From the NCBI RefSeq assembly GCF_002813635.1, contig NZ_CP016382.1:1709001-1773000 (forward strand): a DNA stretch of 64,000 nucleotides, in the 5' to 3' direction. A model generated the notes under the pieces. It was not told the origin of the DNA and did no database searches. It saw only the letters and a program-made list of their open reading frames with translations. The first letter of the stretch is position 1. Every line of letters starts with the position of its first letter. Source of the DNA: Spiribacter roseus. GTDB taxonomy: Bacteria; Pseudomonadota; Gammaproteobacteria; Nitrococcales; Nitrococcaceae. Positions 39,924 through 54,669 of the stretch are shown here, in pieces. Made by a program: the position numbers and the translations under genes.

Positions 39924-40717
39924 GACAATCCTCCCGCCTCGGCGGTTGTGCGTGGCTGGCGCCGCAGGAGCTCCGAGGCGAGCGCGAGGTAGGCCACCGC
40001 GCCGCGCGAGCTGCGGTCGTACTGCAGCACCGGCAGACCGTGGCTGGGCGCCTCGGCCAGACGGACGTTGCGCGGAATCTGGGTGCGATAGACCTGACCG
40101 GGGAAGTGCGCGAGCAACTGCGCCCCGACCTGGTTGGAGAGATTGTTGCGGCCGTCGAACATGGTGCGCACCAGTCCCTCGATCTCAAGGTCGGGATTGA
40201 CGGTCTGCCGGACCCGCTCAATGGTATTGAGCAGCGCCGTCAGCCCCTCGAGCGCGTAGTACTCGCACTGGATGGGGATGAGGACATGATCGGCGGCGAC
40301 GAAGGCGTTGATGGTCAGCAGGTTGAGCGACGGTGGACAGTCGATGAGGATGTGATCGTATTCCTCGCGACACGGCGCCAGCGCACTCTGCAGGCGCTTT
40401 TCGCGGCCCTCGCCGACGCTCATCAGGCCCACCTCGGCGGCGGTCAGATCACCATTGGCCGGCAGCAGATCGAAGCCGCCGTGGACCTCCCGGCAGCGCA
40501 CCCCGCGGGCGGTGGCCTCGCCCATGAGCAGCTCGTAGTTGCTGGCCCGCACGGCATCCTTGTCGATGCCGGCCCCCACGGTGGCGTTGGCCTGCGGATC
40601 CATGTCCACCAGCAGAACGCGACGCCCGCTGCTGACCAGCGAGGCGGCCAGGTTGACGCAGGTCGTGGTCTTGCCGACGCCGCCTTTCTGGTTGGCGATG
40701 GCGAGTGTCTGATTCAT
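39920..40717 (-). CDS. parA: Chromosome-partitioning ATPase ParA (Soj)
   Basis: Deviant Walker-type ATPase that pulls ParB-parS complexes. 265 residues with NQKGGVGKTTTCVNLAAS, LLVDMDPQANAT and DHILIDCPPSLNLLTINAF. It lacks an N-terminal DNA-binding domain, as usual for chromosomal ParA. Start overlaps the rsmG stop (ATGA), and its stop overlaps the parB start. Confidence 0.97.
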
Positions 40718-41370
40718 CGGATCATCCCTGTGGCAGCGATCGATCGCTCCATGATGAGCAAATGGCGTGACGCATCAAGCCCGGGTATCTCCAGCGGCTG
40801 TCGCCGGCATGATACGCCGGCGGCTTCCAGGCCCGCCAATGATTCCGCCTCGGGGCGCCCTTTCATGGCGATCACCGGCGCGTTGTCGGCGACCCGCGGC
40901 GCCGCCACCGCCCAGAAACCGGCCGCGTCGGTAAACGCCCGGCAGATCGCCGCGGCAAATGGCTGCGGCGGGTCGAAGTCCTCGATGCGCTCGGCCACCA
41001 GGGTGACGTTGTCCAGCTTGAGTGCCAGGCAGGCCTGACGCAGAAACCGGACCTTCTTGTTATTGGGTTCAAGCAGGGTGACCGGGCGCTGCGGCTGGGC
41101 GATGGCGATCGGCAGGCCGGGCAGCCCGGCACCGGTACCAATATCCAGCAGCGCCCCCTCGGGCAGCCAGGGCACCACGGCAAGGCTGTCGAGCAGATGA
41201 CGCGGGATCATCGCCTGCGGATCCCGCACCGCGGACAGGTTATACACCCGGTTCCAGCGCGCCAGCAGATCACGATAGGCGATCAGGGCCGGCACCACCG
41301 CGGGGTCGAGCCCCCACCGCGCAAGGCCATCGCGCAGCCGCGCCGCGTCGCGATCGCTGTCGGCCGTCAT
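40714..41370 (-). CDS. rsmG: 16S rRNA (guanine527-N7)-methyltransferase RsmG
   Basis: SAM-dependent enzyme methylating G527 in the 530 loop of 16S rRNA; its loss gives low-level streptomycin resistance in other bacteria. 218 residues with the SAM motif LLDIGTGAGLPGLPIAI and the conserved HLLDSLAVVPWLPEG. Its ATG follows the mnmG TGA directly with no spacer. Confidence 0.96.
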   Translation of the reverse strand: MTADSDRDAARLRDGLARWGLDPAVVPALIAYRDLLARWNRVYNLSAVRDPQAMIPRHLLDSLAVVPWLPEGALLDIGTGAGLPGLPIAIAQPQRPVTLLEPNNKKVRFLRQACLALKLDNVTLVAERIEDFDPPQPFAAAICRAFTDAAGFWAVAAPRVADNAPVIAMKGRPEAESLAGLEAAGVSCRRQPLEIPGLDASRHLLIMERSIAATGMIR

Positions 41371-43257
41371 TCAGGCGCTCTGGCGGGTCCGCCCGCGACG
41401 CAGATGGACCAGCAGCAGCGACACCGCCGCCGGCGTCACCCCAGGGATGCGGCCCGCCTGACCCAGGGTGGCGGGGCGGTGGTGATGGAGCTTTTCGCAG
41501 ACCTCGGCGGACAGCCCCGCGACGCTGTGGTAGTCGAGATCCACGGGCAGCGGCTCGTCCTCATGACGGGCCTGCCGGGCGACCTGGTCGGACTGGCGCT
41601 TGAGATAGCCCTCGTAGCGCGCGCCGATCAGCACCTGCCGGCATACGGCGGGATCGGTCGGGCCGGGGCCCGCCCCCGGCAGCGACAGCAGCGTCGCGTA
41701 GTCCATCTCGGGGCGCTTCAAAAGGTTCATCAGCGACTGCTCGCGGCGCAGGGGCTGGCCGAGCTGGCGCGTGCCATGGTCGTCACCCAGATCCACCGGG
41801 CGGATCCAGGTCTTCTCCAGCCGCCGGCGCTCGGCCTCGATGGCGTCACGGTAGGTGGCGAAGTCGCGCCAGGCGGCATCGCTGATCAGGCCGTAGGCGC
41901 GGGCCACCGGCATCAGACGCAGGTCGGCGTTGTCCTCGCGCAGATGCAAGCGATATTCCGCCCGCGACGTGAACATCCGATAGGGCTCGCGGGTGCCGCG
42001 GGTGGTCAGGTCGTCCACCAGCACACCGATGTAGGCCTCGTGGCGCTGGGGCACCCATGGGGTCAGGCCGCCGGCGCGCGCCGCGGCGTTGATCCCGGCC
42101 AGCAGTCCCTGCGCCCCGGCCTCTTCATAGCCGGTGGTGCCGTTGATCTGCCCGGCCAGCAGCAGCCCCGGCAGCTGCAGGCTCTCGAGACTGGGGTGCA
42201 GATCGCGCGGGTCGAGATAATCGTACTCGATGGCATAGCCCGGGCGGGTGACATGGGCCTGCTCCAGACCCTGAATGCTCCGCACCATGGCGATCTGCAC
42301 ATCAAACGGAAGGCTCGTGGAGATGCCGTTGGGATAGACCTCGCGGGTGTCGAGACCCTCGGGCTCAAGAAAGATCTGGTGGCCATCGCGATCGGCAAAG
42401 CGCACCACCTTGTCCTCGATGGACGGGCAGTAGCGGGGCCCGACGCCGTCGATTTCGCCGCTGTACATCGGCGAGCGGTGCAGCGCCGCGCGGATGATCG
42501 CGTGGCTGTCGGCATTGGTGTGGGTGATGTGGCAGGGCACCTGGCGCGGGTGCTCGTCCCCCCGGCTCCAGCGCGAGAAGTATACCGGCTGATCATCGCC
42601 GGGCTGGGCATTGAGGGATCGGTAGTCAATGCTCGCCGCATCAATGCGCGGCGGGGTCCCCGTCTTGAGCCGCCCGACCCGCAGCGGCATGGCGCGCAGC
42701 CGCTCCGCCAGGGCGATCGACGGGCCATCGCCGGCGCGGCCACCGCGGCGGTTGTGATCGCCGATATGGATCGTGCCCCCCAGGAACGTCCCCACCGTGA
42801 GGACCACGGCGGCGGCCCGCAGCTCGAGCCCCATGCCGGTCACCACGCCGCGGACCTCGTCATGCTCGACGATCAGGTCATGGACCGTGTCCTGGAACAG
42901 CGACAGGGCGGGCACCGCGTCGAGGAGACTGCGCACGGCCTGGCGATAGAGACTGCGGTCGGCCTGGGCGCGCGTTGCCTGCACGGCCGGGCCCTTGCGC
43001 TGGTTGAGGGTGCGGAACTGGATGCCGGCGCGATCCGCGGCGCGGCCCATGACCCCGCCCATGGCGTCGATCTCACGCACCAGATGGCCCTTGCCGATCC
43101 CGCCAATGGCCGGGTTGCAGCTCATCTGACCGATACTCTCGAGGCTCTGGGTGAGCAGCAGGGTGCGCGCGCCCATGCGCGCCGCCGCATGGGCCGCCTC
43201 GGTGCCGGCATGGCCGCCGCCCACGACGATGACGTCATACCCTTGATCGAATTGCAT
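41371..43257 (-). CDS. mnmG: tRNA uridine-5-carboxymethylaminomethyl modification enzyme MnmG
   Basis: FAD-dependent partner of MnmE in modifying the wobble uridine. I start at ATG 43257 ([20 protein letters not shown]), giving 628 residues, one fewer than E. coli; an in-frame GTG four codons upstream is an alternative. FAD motif [10 protein letters not shown], conserved [23 protein letters not shown] and the C-terminal helical domain for MnmE and tRNA binding are present. Confidence 0.97.
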   Translation of the reverse strand: MQFDQGYDVIVVGGGHAGTEAAHAAARMGARTLLLTQSLESIGQMSCNPAIGGIGKGHLVREIDAMGGVMGRAADRAGIQFRTLNQRKGPAVQATRAQADRSLYRQAVRSLLDAVPALSLFQDTVHDLIVEHDEVRGVVTGMGLELRAAAVVLTVGTFLGGTIHIGDHNRRGGRAGDGPSIALAERLRAMPLRVGRLKTGTPPRIDAASIDYRSLNAQPGDDQPVYFSRWSRGDEHPRQVPCHITHTNADSHAIIRAALHRSPMYSGEIDGVGPRYCPSIEDKVVRFADRDGHQIFLEPEGLDTREVYPNGISTSLPFDVQIAMVRSIQGLEQAHVTRPGYAIEYDYLDPRDLHPSLESLQLPGLLLAGQINGTTGYEEAGAQGLLAGINAAARAGGLTPWVPQRHEAYIGVLVDDLTTRGTREPYRMFTSRAEYRLHLREDNADLRLMPVARAYGLISDAAWRDFATYRDAIEAERRRLEKTWIRPVDLGDDHGTRQLGQPLRREQSLMNLLKRPEMDYATLLSLPGAGPGPTDPAVCRQVLIGARYEGYLKRQSDQVARQARHEDEPLPVDLDYHSVAGLSAEVCEKLHHHRPATLGQAGRIPGVTPAAVSLLLVHLRRGRTRQSA

Positions 43258-43273
43258 AGCCGCATCCACCCCG

Positions 43274-44599
43274 TTATTTACCGATACAGAAGGTCGAGAA
43301 GATCCGGCCCAGCAGGTCCTCAGTGGTCACTGCCCCGGTGATCTCGCCCAGCGACGCCTGCGCCGCGGCCAGCGACTCGGCGATCAGTTCCTCCCCCGCG
43401 CCGGCCCGGGCCGCCGTGAGGGCTTCGTCGATGTGCCCGGCGGCGGCGTCCAGCGACTGCAGATGCCGCCGCCGGGCGATGAAAGCCGCCTCGGTGTCAT
43501 CCGCGCCCAGACAGGCACGCAGGTGATCGCGCAGCGCTTCCATGCCCTCGCCGGTCAGCGCCGAGACGGCGAGGCCCGCCGCCGACTCGCCGGCGGCCCG
43601 ACCGCTGCGATCGATCTTGTTGTACACGGTGGTCACCGCGACATGATCGGGCCATTCCGCGGGCAGGGCGGGGTCATCGCCCGCATCGCTGTCGTCCACC
43701 ACCATCAGGATGCGGTCGGCCGCCGCCATCGCCCGGCGGGCGCGCCGCACGCCCTCCTGCTCCACCACATCGCCGCCTTCGCGCAGGCCGGCGGTATCCA
43801 GCACCCGCAGCGGCAGGCCATCGATATGCAGGTACGATTCGAGCACATCCCGGGTGGTCCCGGCGAGGTCGGTCACGATGGCCGCGTCGCGGCCGGCGAG
43901 GGCATTGAGCAGACTCGACTTGCCGGCATTCGGCCGGCCCGCGATCACCACGCTCAGGCCTTCCTGGAGCTGCTGCCCGCGGCTGGCCGCCCGACGGGTT
44001 GAGGCCACTTCAGCGGCGACCGCTTCCACCTGGCGGGTGACGTCCTGCAGCGCCAGCCCCTCGAGGGGCTCGTCGGCAAAGTCGATGCCGGCCTCCAAGT
44101 GCACCCGCAGGTCGGTCAGACGCTGCACCAGGGCGTCGATGGTCGCGGCGAATTCGCCCTGCAGCGAGCGCATGGCGGCCCGGGCCGCGGACTCGCTGCC
44201 CGCCTCGATCAGATCGGCGATGGCCTCGGCCCGGGTCAGGTCGATGCGGCCGTTCAGGTAGGCGCGGTGACTGAACTCCCCCGGCGTCGCCAGCCGGGCG
44301 CCGAGTCCCAGCAGGCGTTGCAGGAGCCGGTCCATGACCACCGGGCCACCGTGGCCATGGAGCTCGGCCACGTCCTCGCCGGTGAACGACTGCGGGCCGG
44401 GAAACCAGAGCACCAGCCCCTCGTCGATGGCGGCCCCATCGTCCCCGGCAAACCGCCGCATGCTCGCCCGCCGGGGCGCCGGCAGCGGGCCGGCCACCGC
44501 CTCGGTCAGCGCCGCGCTATCGGGCCCCGAAAGCCGCACCACACCAATGCCACCGCGACCCGGCGGCGTCGCCACCGCACAGATGGTCCCGTCAGGCAT
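43274..44599 (-). CDS. mnmE: tRNA modification GTPase MnmE
   Basis: GTPase acting with MnmG on wobble uridines. 441 residues: N-terminal folate-binding domain ([20 protein letters not shown]), helical domain, inserted G domain ([35 protein letters not shown]) and the C-terminal catalytic motif FCIGK. Its start overlaps the yidC stop by 8 bases. Confidence 0.97.
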   Translation of the reverse strand: MPDGTICAVATPPGRGGIGVVRLSGPDSAALTEAVAGPLPAPRRASMRRFAGDDGAAIDEGLVLWFPGPQSFTGEDVAELHGHGGPVVMDRLLQRLLGLGARLATPGEFSHRAYLNGRIDLTRAEAIADLIEAGSESAARAAMRSLQGEFAATIDALVQRLTDLRVHLEAGIDFADEPLEGLALQDVTRQVEAVAAEVASTRRAASRGQQLQEGLSVVIAGRPNAGKSSLLNALAGRDAAIVTDLAGTTRDVLESYLHIDGLPLRVLDTAGLREGGDVVEQEGVRRARRAMAAADRILMVVDDSDAGDDPALPAEWPDHVAVTTVYNKIDRSGRAAGESAAGLAVSALTGEGMEALRDHLRACLGADDTEAAFIARRRHLQSLDAAAGHIDEALTAARAGAGEELIAESLAAAQASLGEITGAVTTEDLLGRIFSTFCIGK

Positions 44600-46262
44600 T
44601 CGCCTTCTTGTCGCCCGCCTCGATCTGGCGGGTGATGAACCACTGCTGCAGGATCGACAGGCTGTTGTTGGTCACCCAGTAGAGCACCAGCCCGGCCGGG
44701 AAAAACATGAAGAAGATCGTGAACACGAAGGGCAGTCCCATCATGATCTTCTGCTGGATCGGATCCATGGGCGCCGGGTTGAGCTTCTGCTGCAGGAACA
44801 TCGACGCGCCCATCAGCAGCGGCAGCACGTAGAACGGATCACGCACCGACAGATCCTGGATCCAGAGAATCCAGGGCGCCTGGCGCAGCTCGACACTCTC
44901 GAGCAGCACCCAGTACAGGGCGATGAACACGGGGATCTGGATGAGGATGGGCAGACAGCCGCCCAGCGGGTTCACCTTCTCCTTTTTATAGAGCTGCATG
45001 AGCTCCTGGTTCATCTGCTGACGGTCTTCGGAGTAGCGCTCACGCAGCTTCTGCATCTCGGGCTGGAGCTTGCGCATGCGCGCCATCGAGCGATAGCTGG
45101 TCTCGGAGAGCTTGTAGAACACCAGCTTGATGCCCAGGGTCAGCAGGATGATCGACCAGCCCCAGTTGCCCACCACGCCGTGGATCCAGCTGAGCGCGAT
45201 GAACAGCGGCTTGGAGATGATCGTCAGCCAGCCATAGTCGACGGTCAGCTCCAGGCCCGCCGCGACGGCGTCCAGGCGGCTCTGCTCCTTGGGACCGGCG
45301 AACAGGCGATTCTCGAAGGACACGGTTTCGCCGGGTTCGGCGGTCTGCCAGGACGAGCTCTGGCCGAGCACGTACTCGCCATTGTCGAAACGGCTGTAGT
45401 AGCGCAGTTCACGATCGCGCGGCGGCACCCAGGACGCCAGAAAGTAGTGCTGGATCATGGCCAGCCAGCCGTTGTCGATGTCGCGCGACAGGTCGCTGTC
45501 TTCCATGTCGCCGAAGCTGATCTTCTCGTACTTCTCCGACGGGCTGTAGATCACCCCGCCGGTGTAGCTCGCCGCGCCCAGAAACCCCGGGCCCTCGGTT
45601 TCCGATGAGCGGCGCAGCTGGTTGTACTGATAGGCCCGCCACGGCGTATCGCTGGTGTTCTCCACGCTCTGGACCATGCGCACGACATAGCTGTCCCGCT
45701 CGAAGATGTACGTCCGCATCACCTCAACGCCGTCGCCGTTACTCCAGGTCAGCGGCACTTCGAGGCGGTCCTGACCGTCCTCGAGGACATAGCGCTCGGC
45801 GCCCGCGTTCCACCGGGCCTGGTGGTCGGGCGCGCTGCCCTCGTCACTGACCAGACCGCTCTGGGCCATGAACAGCGGATCATCGGGGCTCAGCAGGGTA
45901 TACGGCGCGGGGTTGTCCTCGGATACGGAATGCCGGGGCAGGCGGGCCTGGACGATGTTGCCCCCCTGCAGCGGGATCTGCACCAGCAGGGTATCGGTCT
46001 CGACCCGGATCACGTCGCCGTCCGTGCGTGTCGGGTCATCCCCCTCCGCGCCGGGCTCGCGGGCGGGGGCATCCGCCGGTTGCGGATCCGCGGCGGCCTC
46101 GGGTGCCTCGGCGGCCGGGGCGGGTGCGCTGGATTCGGAAGCCGCCTCGGTGGACTCGGCCTGCGGCGGCGGGGTGCTGTAATCGCGCTGCCAGGTGGTC
46201 CAGATCAGCAACAGGACGAGGGCGAGCGCCCCGACCAAAAAAAGGCGTTGGTTGTCCATCAT
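44592..46262 (-). CDS. yidC: Membrane protein insertase YidC
   Basis: Inner-membrane insertase acting with or without SecYEG. 556 residues: N-terminal helix ([19 protein letters not shown]), a Glu/Ala/Pro-rich linker (about residues 30-75), the large periplasmic P1 domain, and five C-terminal helices with the 60KD_IMP domain ([41 protein letters not shown]). Two adjacent ATG codons (46262 and 46259) are possible starts; the first overlaps the yidD stop. Confidence 0.97.
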   Translation of the reverse strand: MMDNQRLFLVGALALVLLLIWTTWQRDYSTPPPQAESTEAASESSAPAPAAEAPEAAADPQPADAPAREPGAEGDDPTRTDGDVIRVETDTLLVQIPLQGGNIVQARLPRHSVSEDNPAPYTLLSPDDPLFMAQSGLVSDEGSAPDHQARWNAGAERYVLEDGQDRLEVPLTWSNGDGVEVMRTYIFERDSYVVRMVQSVENTSDTPWRAYQYNQLRRSSETEGPGFLGAASYTGGVIYSPSEKYEKISFGDMEDSDLSRDIDNGWLAMIQHYFLASWVPPRDRELRYYSRFDNGEYVLGQSSSWQTAEPGETVSFENRLFAGPKEQSRLDAVAAGLELTVDYGWLTIISKPLFIALSWIHGVVGNWGWSIILLTLGIKLVFYKLSETSYRSMARMRKLQPEMQKLRERYSEDRQQMNQELMQLYKKEKVNPLGGCLPILIQIPVFIALYWVLLESVELRQAPWILWIQDLSVRDPFYVLPLLMGASMFLQQKLNPAPMDPIQQKIMMGLPFVFTIFFMFFPAGLVLYWVTNNSLSILQQWFITRQIEAGDKKANA

Positions 46263-46495
46263 GGGTGACGACTCGTGGTTTCACTGCCCGGAACCGGATC
46301 GACGCCGCCGGGGTGGAAGGGATTGCAGCGCAGGACCCGCCGGATCGCGTAGTAGCTGCCGCGCAGTGCGCCGTGGCGCTCGACCGCTTCGATGGCATAG
46401 CACGAGCAGGTCGGATGGAACCGGCAACAGGGGCCGAACAGCGGACTGATGACGGTACGATAGGCGCGAAGCAGGCCGATCAGGATGATTCGCAT
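46259..46495 (-). CDS. yidD: Membrane protein insertion efficiency factor YidD
   Basis: Small amphipathic protein (78 residues) that assists YidC. It shows the family block [19 protein letters not shown], then [25 protein letters not shown] start at ATG 46495 ([19 protein letters not shown]), which overlaps the rnpA end by 16 bases; this is the conserved N-terminus. Confidence 0.95.
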   Translation of the reverse strand: MRIILIGLLRAYRTVISPLFGPCCRFHPTCSCYAIEAVERHGALRGSYYAIRRVLRCNPFHPGGVDPVPGSETTSRHP

Positions 46496-46845
46496 GGACC
46501 GGATATCCGTTGCCAGAGTTTGTCGAGTGACCGGATCAGGACCGGATTGTCGCATTGCCGCGCCACCGGTCGAACCATCACCACTACATCCACCGCGGGC
46601 AGCCGGGCGAGGTGGTGGCGGAACCGCTCTCGAATCAGTCGCTTCAGTCGGCTCCGGTCCACCGACCGTGGTGCCGCCCGCTTTGAAACCGCCAGCCCGA
46701 GGCGTGCGGTGTCGGCGCCGCCCTGTCCCACGAGCACGGTGAAATGGCGGTCGCCGTGGCGACGGGCATCGGCGAACACGGCCCGGAAGTCACGGGACCG
46801 CGTCAGCCGCGCAGCGCGGGGAAACCGCTCGCTGCCCGCCGTCAC
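46480..46845 (-). CDS. rnpA: Ribonuclease P protein component
   Basis: Protein cofactor of the RNase P ribozyme. 121 residues from GTG 46845, beginning [20 protein letters not shown], with the RNR-like motif [15 protein letters not shown] and C-terminal [12 protein letters not shown] at 46854 is an alternative start, 2 bases after the rpmH stop; neither has a clear ribosome-binding site, so translation is probably coupled to rpmH. Confidence 0.93.
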   Translation of the reverse strand: MTAGSERFPRAARLTRSRDFRAVFADARRHGDRHFTVLVGQGGADTARLGLAVSKRAAPRSVDRSRLKRLIRERFRHHLARLPAVDVVVMVRPVARQCDNPVLIRSLDKLWQRISGPCESS

Positions 46846-46856
46846 CGGATCCAACG

Positions 46857-46991
46857 TCAGGGCGTCAGCCGTGCGCGTCCCTTGGCCCGACGCCGTGCAA
46901 GCACCTTGCGCCCGTTCCGGGTCGCCATCCGGGCGCGAAAACCATGATTGCGCTTGCGCTTGATCACACTGGGTTGAAACGTCCGCTTCAT
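46857..46991 (-). CDS. rpmH: 50S ribosomal protein L34
   Basis: 44-residue basic protein beginning [20 protein letters not shown] and ending [12 protein letters not shown], unmistakably L34. It lies immediately upstream of rnpA and is the first gene of the leftward cluster that abuts the dnaA region. Confidence 0.97.
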   Translation of the reverse strand: MKRTFQPSVIKRKRNHGFRARMATRNGRKVLARRRAKGRARLTP

Positions 46992-47163
46992 GACGGGACC
47001 GCCTTATCAAAGTGGTTAGCAGATAAACAGCCGTGAAATGTACTGTCGCGGCCAGCGGCCTGTCAATTGCCGCGGCGGGCCGCGACGCAGCGCTGCTGGT
47101 ACAGGATCAGGCCAGACGATAGACTCGATCGCGACCCGCGACGATCTTGAAGGAAGCGCATTC
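46992..47163. other. rpmH-dnaA divergent intergenic region
   Basis: 172 bases that must hold the promoters of the rpmH and dnaA transcripts. The left part is AT-richer and contains CTTATCAAAG (about 47003) and CAGATAAACAG (about 47022), which are only weak DnaA-box-like sequences. The right part is GC-rich with no recognisable element apart from the AAGGAAG ribosome-binding site for dnaA. I find no convincing consensus promoter on either strand. Confidence 0.5.
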
Positions 47164-48504
47164 TTGTCCGAATCACTCTGGAAGGGCTGCCTGCAGCGGC
47201 TGGAGAAAGAACTCCCCGACCAACAGCTGAACACCTGGATCCGGCCCCTGCAGGCCGAGGAGCAGGGCAATCAGCTGCGTCTGTACGCGCCCAACCGATT
47301 TGTCCTCGACTGGGTGCGCGAGCATTTCTCGACCCGCATCGAGGAACTGCTCGCCGGTCAGTACCCCGACTCACCGCCCCAGCTGATCATGAGCATCGGC
47401 GCCCAGCCCACGGCCCCCCGGGTGGCGGCGAGCGATGAGCGCGAGTCCCGGGCCCGCAGCAGCGCGCCCGCCTCGACGCCGCACAATGCCAACCTGAACC
47501 GCGACTTCACCTTCGACACCTTTGTCGAGGGCAAATCCAACCAGCTGGCCCGGGCGGCGAGCCTGCAGGTGGTGGACAACCCGGGTCAGGCCTACAACCC
47601 GCTGTTCATATACGGCGGTGTCGGCCTGGGCAAGACCCATCTGATGCACGCCATCGGCAATGCACTGATGAACGGCCGGCCTGATGCACGGGTCCTGTAT
47701 CTGCACTCCGAGCGCTTCGTCGCCGACATGATCAAGGCCCTGCAGCACAACGCCATCAACGAGTTCAAGCGCCACTACCGCGGGGTCGACGCGCTGCTCA
47801 TCGACGATATCCAGTTCTTTGCCGGCAAGGAGCGCTCGCAGGAGGAGTTCTTCCATACCTTCAATGCGCTGCTCGAAGGCCATCAGCAGGTGGTGATGAG
47901 CTGCGATCGCTATCCCAAGGAGATCAACGGTCTCGAGGAACGCCTGAAGTCGCGCTTTGGCTGGGGGCTGACCATTGCCATCGACCCGCCCGAGCTTGAG
48001 ACCCGGGTGGCGATTCTGCTCAGCAAGGCCGACCAGGCCGGCATCGACATGCCCCCCGAGGTGGCGTTTTTCATCGCCAAGCGGATCCGCTCCAACATCC
48101 GTGAGCTCGAGGGCGCCCTGCGCCGGGTCATGGCCAATGCGCATTTCACCGGCGAGCCGATCACTGTGGACTTTGCCAAGTCGGCCCTGCGCGACCTGCT
48201 GGCACTGCAGGACAAGCTCGTGACCACCGAGAACATCCAGAAGACCGTGGCGGAGTACTACAAGGTGCGTGTCTCGGATCTGCTCTCCAAACGGCGCAGC
48301 CGCTCCATCGCCCGGCCCCGGCAGATGGCCATGGCGCTCGCCAAGGAGCTGACCAGCCACAGCCTGCCGGAAATCGGTGATGCCTTTGGCGGCCGTGACC
48401 ACACCACGGTGCTGCATGCCTGTCGCAAGGTGCAGTCACTGCGCGAATCGGACGCCCGGTTTGATGAGGACTATCACAACCTGTCGAGAACCTTGTCATC
48501 ATGA
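47164..48504 (+). CDS. dnaA: Chromosomal replication initiator DnaA (TTG start)
   Basis: Initiator ATPase that binds DnaA boxes and melts oriC. 446 residues: domain [21 protein letters not shown], a short linker (about 85-115), the AAA+ core with Walker [10 protein letters not shown], Walker [11 protein letters not shown] and sensor regions, and domain IV with the signature [20 protein letters not shown] start at TTG 47164 because AAGGAAG lies 8 bases upstream and the N-terminus then aligns with E. coli DnaA; no ATG is nearby. A rare start codon would keep DnaA levels low. Confidence 0.97.
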   Translation: MSESLWKGCLQRLEKELPDQQLNTWIRPLQAEEQGNQLRLYAPNRFVLDWVREHFSTRIEELLAGQYPDSPPQLIMSIGAQPTAPRVAASDERESRARSSAPASTPHNANLNRDFTFDTFVEGKSNQLARAASLQVVDNPGQAYNPLFIYGGVGLGKTHLMHAIGNALMNGRPDARVLYLHSERFVADMIKALQHNAINEFKRHYRGVDALLIDDIQFFAGKERSQEEFFHTFNALLEGHQQVVMSCDRYPKEINGLEERLKSRFGWGLTIAIDPPELETRVAILLSKADQAGIDMPPEVAFFIAKRIRSNIRELEGALRRVMANAHFTGEPITVDFAKSALRDLLALQDKLVTTENIQKTVAEYYKVRVSDLLSKRRSRSIARPRQMAMALAKELTSHSLPEIGDAFGGRDHTTVLHACRKVQSLRESDARFDEDYHNLSRTLSS

Positions 48505-48513
48505 TGTGGATAA
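48505..48513 (-). promoter_or_regulatory. Consensus DnaA box
   Basis: TGTGGATAA, the exact reverse complement of TTATCCACA, starting at the base after the dnaA stop codon. Confidence 0.85.
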
Positions 48514-48692
48514 CCGGTTGATAAAAAGAGGGGCCGATTCTGTCCACAGGTTATGCAGCCTCCATCCCCGTGTCAGCGGCTTTAATGAACAGGATATGAT
48601 TCGATAAAAATTGTTATAAATCAGTAACCTGAGGCGGTTATCCAAGGCGATGGGCCGGCCTTGTCACTACAACAGTCTTTAATACACACTCT

Positions 48693-48698
48693 TATAAT
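48693..48698 (+). promoter_or_regulatory. Candidate -10 of dnaN
   Basis: A perfect TATAAT lies 21 bases before the dnaN ATG, inside an AT-rich palindrome (CTCTTAT-A-ATAAGAG). No good -35 is found at 16-18 bases, so an activator or readthrough from dnaA may help. Confidence 0.45.
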
Positions 48699-48719
48699 AA
48701 GAGAACAACGAGACCAGCC

Positions 48720-49820
48720 ATGGAATTCCAGATTGAACGGGCAACCCTTCTTCGGCCGCTGCAGGCGATCATCGGCGTTGTCGAAAGGCGCCAGACACTG
48801 CCGATCCTTGCCAATGTGCTCATAGAGAAGACCGACGATCGGCTCTGCCTGACGGCGACTGATCTCGAAGTCGAGCTGAAGACCGACACACCGCTTGAGG
48901 GCGGTCAGCCCGGGCAGGTCACTGTGCCGGCGCGTAAACTGATGGACATTGTCCGCAATCTGCCGGATGACGCCGTGGTCAATCTGCGCCAGGAGCAGGA
49001 GCGGATCGTGGTCAAGGCGGGGCCGAGCCGGTTTTCGCTGGCGACACTGCCGGCAGAAGACTTCCCGACCGCCGATGATGTGGAACCGGCACAGCGCTTC
49101 TCGCTGCCGCAGTCGCAGCTCAAGTGGTTGATTGAGAAAAGCCACTTCGCCATGGCCTTGCAGGATGTGCGCTACTACCTCAACGGGCTGCTGCTCGAGC
49201 TTGAGCCCCGGCAGCTGCGGGCGGTGGCCACCGATGGCCATCGCCTGGCGCTTGCGGCGGTGCCGTCCACTGATGAGGCCGTCGAGACCACCCAGGTGAT
49301 CGTGCCGCGCAAGGGCATCCAGGAGATGCTGCGGCTGCTGGACGACGATGAGGAGCCGGTGGAACTGGATCTGGGCCCCGGCCATATCCAGGTGACGCTC
49401 TCCGGTATCCGGTTTACCTCGAAGCTGATCGATGGGCGCTTCCCGGACTATCAGCGGGTCATCCCTGCCGAGGAAGGCAGCTTTGCAGTGGTTGATCGCG
49501 AGACGCTGCGCAAGGCACTGGTCCGCGCATCGATCCTGTCCAACGAGAAGTATCGCGGCGTGCGGTTTGGATTCGAGGCCGATCAGCTGCGCATTCAGTC
49601 CAATAACCCCGAGCAGGAAGAGGCCGAGGAGCAGGTCCCCGCTTCGTTCAACGGTGAGGCCATGGAAATCGGCTTCAACGCCAGTTACATGCTCGATGCG
49701 CTGGCGGCGATCGATGAAAACACGGTTCAGCTGTACGTGCGGGACGCCAACAGCAGCGCCCTCATTCTCGGCGAGACCCTGCGCGATGCCCGCTACGTCG
49801 TCATGCCGATGCGCCTGTAG
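48720..49820 (+). CDS. dnaN: DNA polymerase III beta subunit (sliding clamp)
   Basis: Ring-shaped processivity factor. 366 residues, the E. coli length, in three repeated domains; starts MEFQIERATLLRPLQAIIGVVERR and ends with the conserved YVVMPMRL. LPILANVLIE and ATDGHRLAL are typical. Next gene recF follows after 2 bases. Confidence 0.98.
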   Translation: MEFQIERATLLRPLQAIIGVVERRQTLPILANVLIEKTDDRLCLTATDLEVELKTDTPLEGGQPGQVTVPARKLMDIVRNLPDDAVVNLRQEQERIVVKAGPSRFSLATLPAEDFPTADDVEPAQRFSLPQSQLKWLIEKSHFAMALQDVRYYLNGLLLELEPRQLRAVATDGHRLALAAVPSTDEAVETTQVIVPRKGIQEMLRLLDDDEEPVELDLGPGHIQVTLSGIRFTSKLIDGRFPDYQRVIPAEEGSFAVVDRETLRKALVRASILSNEKYRGVRFGFEADQLRIQSNNPEQEEAEEQVPASFNGEAMEIGFNASYMLDALAAIDENTVQLYVRDANSSALILGETLRDARYVVMPMRL

Positions 49821-49822
49821 GG

Positions 49823-54132
<4,310 letters not shown>

Positions 54133-54136
<4 letters not shown>

Positions 54137-54666
54137 TGGAGCAGCGCCTCCACCGCCGCGGCCAGATCGTCGTATACCGGCACCGCTGTCCCGGCATCGG
54201 CCTCCGTCCGGTGGCCGTTGCCCGTGCGCACCAGCCAGGCCGTCACCCCGGCCCGGCGTGCGGCGTCCAGATCGCGGCGGCTGTCCCCGATGAACAGCGC
54301 TTTATCGGGCGCGCAGTCGAGGGTCTCAAGGGCCTGATGGAGCAGCCCCGGCGCGGGTTTACGGCAGTCGCAGACGTCCGTCGGGCCGTGGGGGCAGACA
54401 AAGACCCCGGCGAGGCGGCCGCCGGCGGCCTCGATGGCCGCGGTCATGCGCCGGTGGATGGCGGCCAGGCCAGCGGCCGAGATCAGTCCCCGGGCGCGGG
54501 CCGATTGATTGGTGCAGACCGCCACCGGAATGCCCGCCCGGGTCAGCCGGGCGATGGCCGCCAGGCTGCCGGGAAGGGGTTCCCAGTCATCGACGCCGAG
54601 GATGTAGGCGTCGGAATCGTGGTTGATGACGCCGTCGCGGTCCAGCAGGACGCAGTGCGGGCGCAC
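54133..54666 (-). CDS. gmhB: D-glycero-D-manno-heptose-1,7-bisphosphate 7-phosphatase
   Basis: HAD phosphatase of ADP-heptose synthesis for the lipopolysaccharide core. 177 residues: motif I LLDRDGVINHD, motif II VAVCTNQSARARG, the zinc loop CPHGPTDVCDCRKP and motif IV FIGDSRRDLDAA. GTG start at 54666, three bases after the glyS stop. The zinc loop separates it from histidinol phosphatase only partly, so a related sugar-phosphate specificity is possible. Confidence 0.9.
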
Positions 54667-54669
54667 GGC

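Larger units (their letters stand above)
48505..48719. other. Probable replication origin (oriC), dnaA-dnaN intergenic region
   Basis: 215 bases. A perfect DnaA box begins directly after the dnaA stop (48505-48513), with weaker boxes at 48516-48524 (minus strand, 7 of 9), 48540-48548 (CTGTCCACA, 7 of 9) and 48638-48646 (TTATCCAAG, 7 of 9). An AT-rich tract (about 48596-48625, with GATAAAAATTGTTATAAATC) is a candidate unwinding element. Gene orientation switches from mostly leftward to mostly rightward in this region, and parAB/parS are close by. Box number is modest, so the rpmH-dnaA gap could also contribute. Confidence 0.7.

Noticed and set aside
46992-47163. oriC in the rpmH-dnaA gap
   Set aside because: Only weak DnaA-box-like sequences (about 6 of 9) are visible there, while the dnaA-dnaN gap has a perfect box and an AT-rich block. 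Not excluded.
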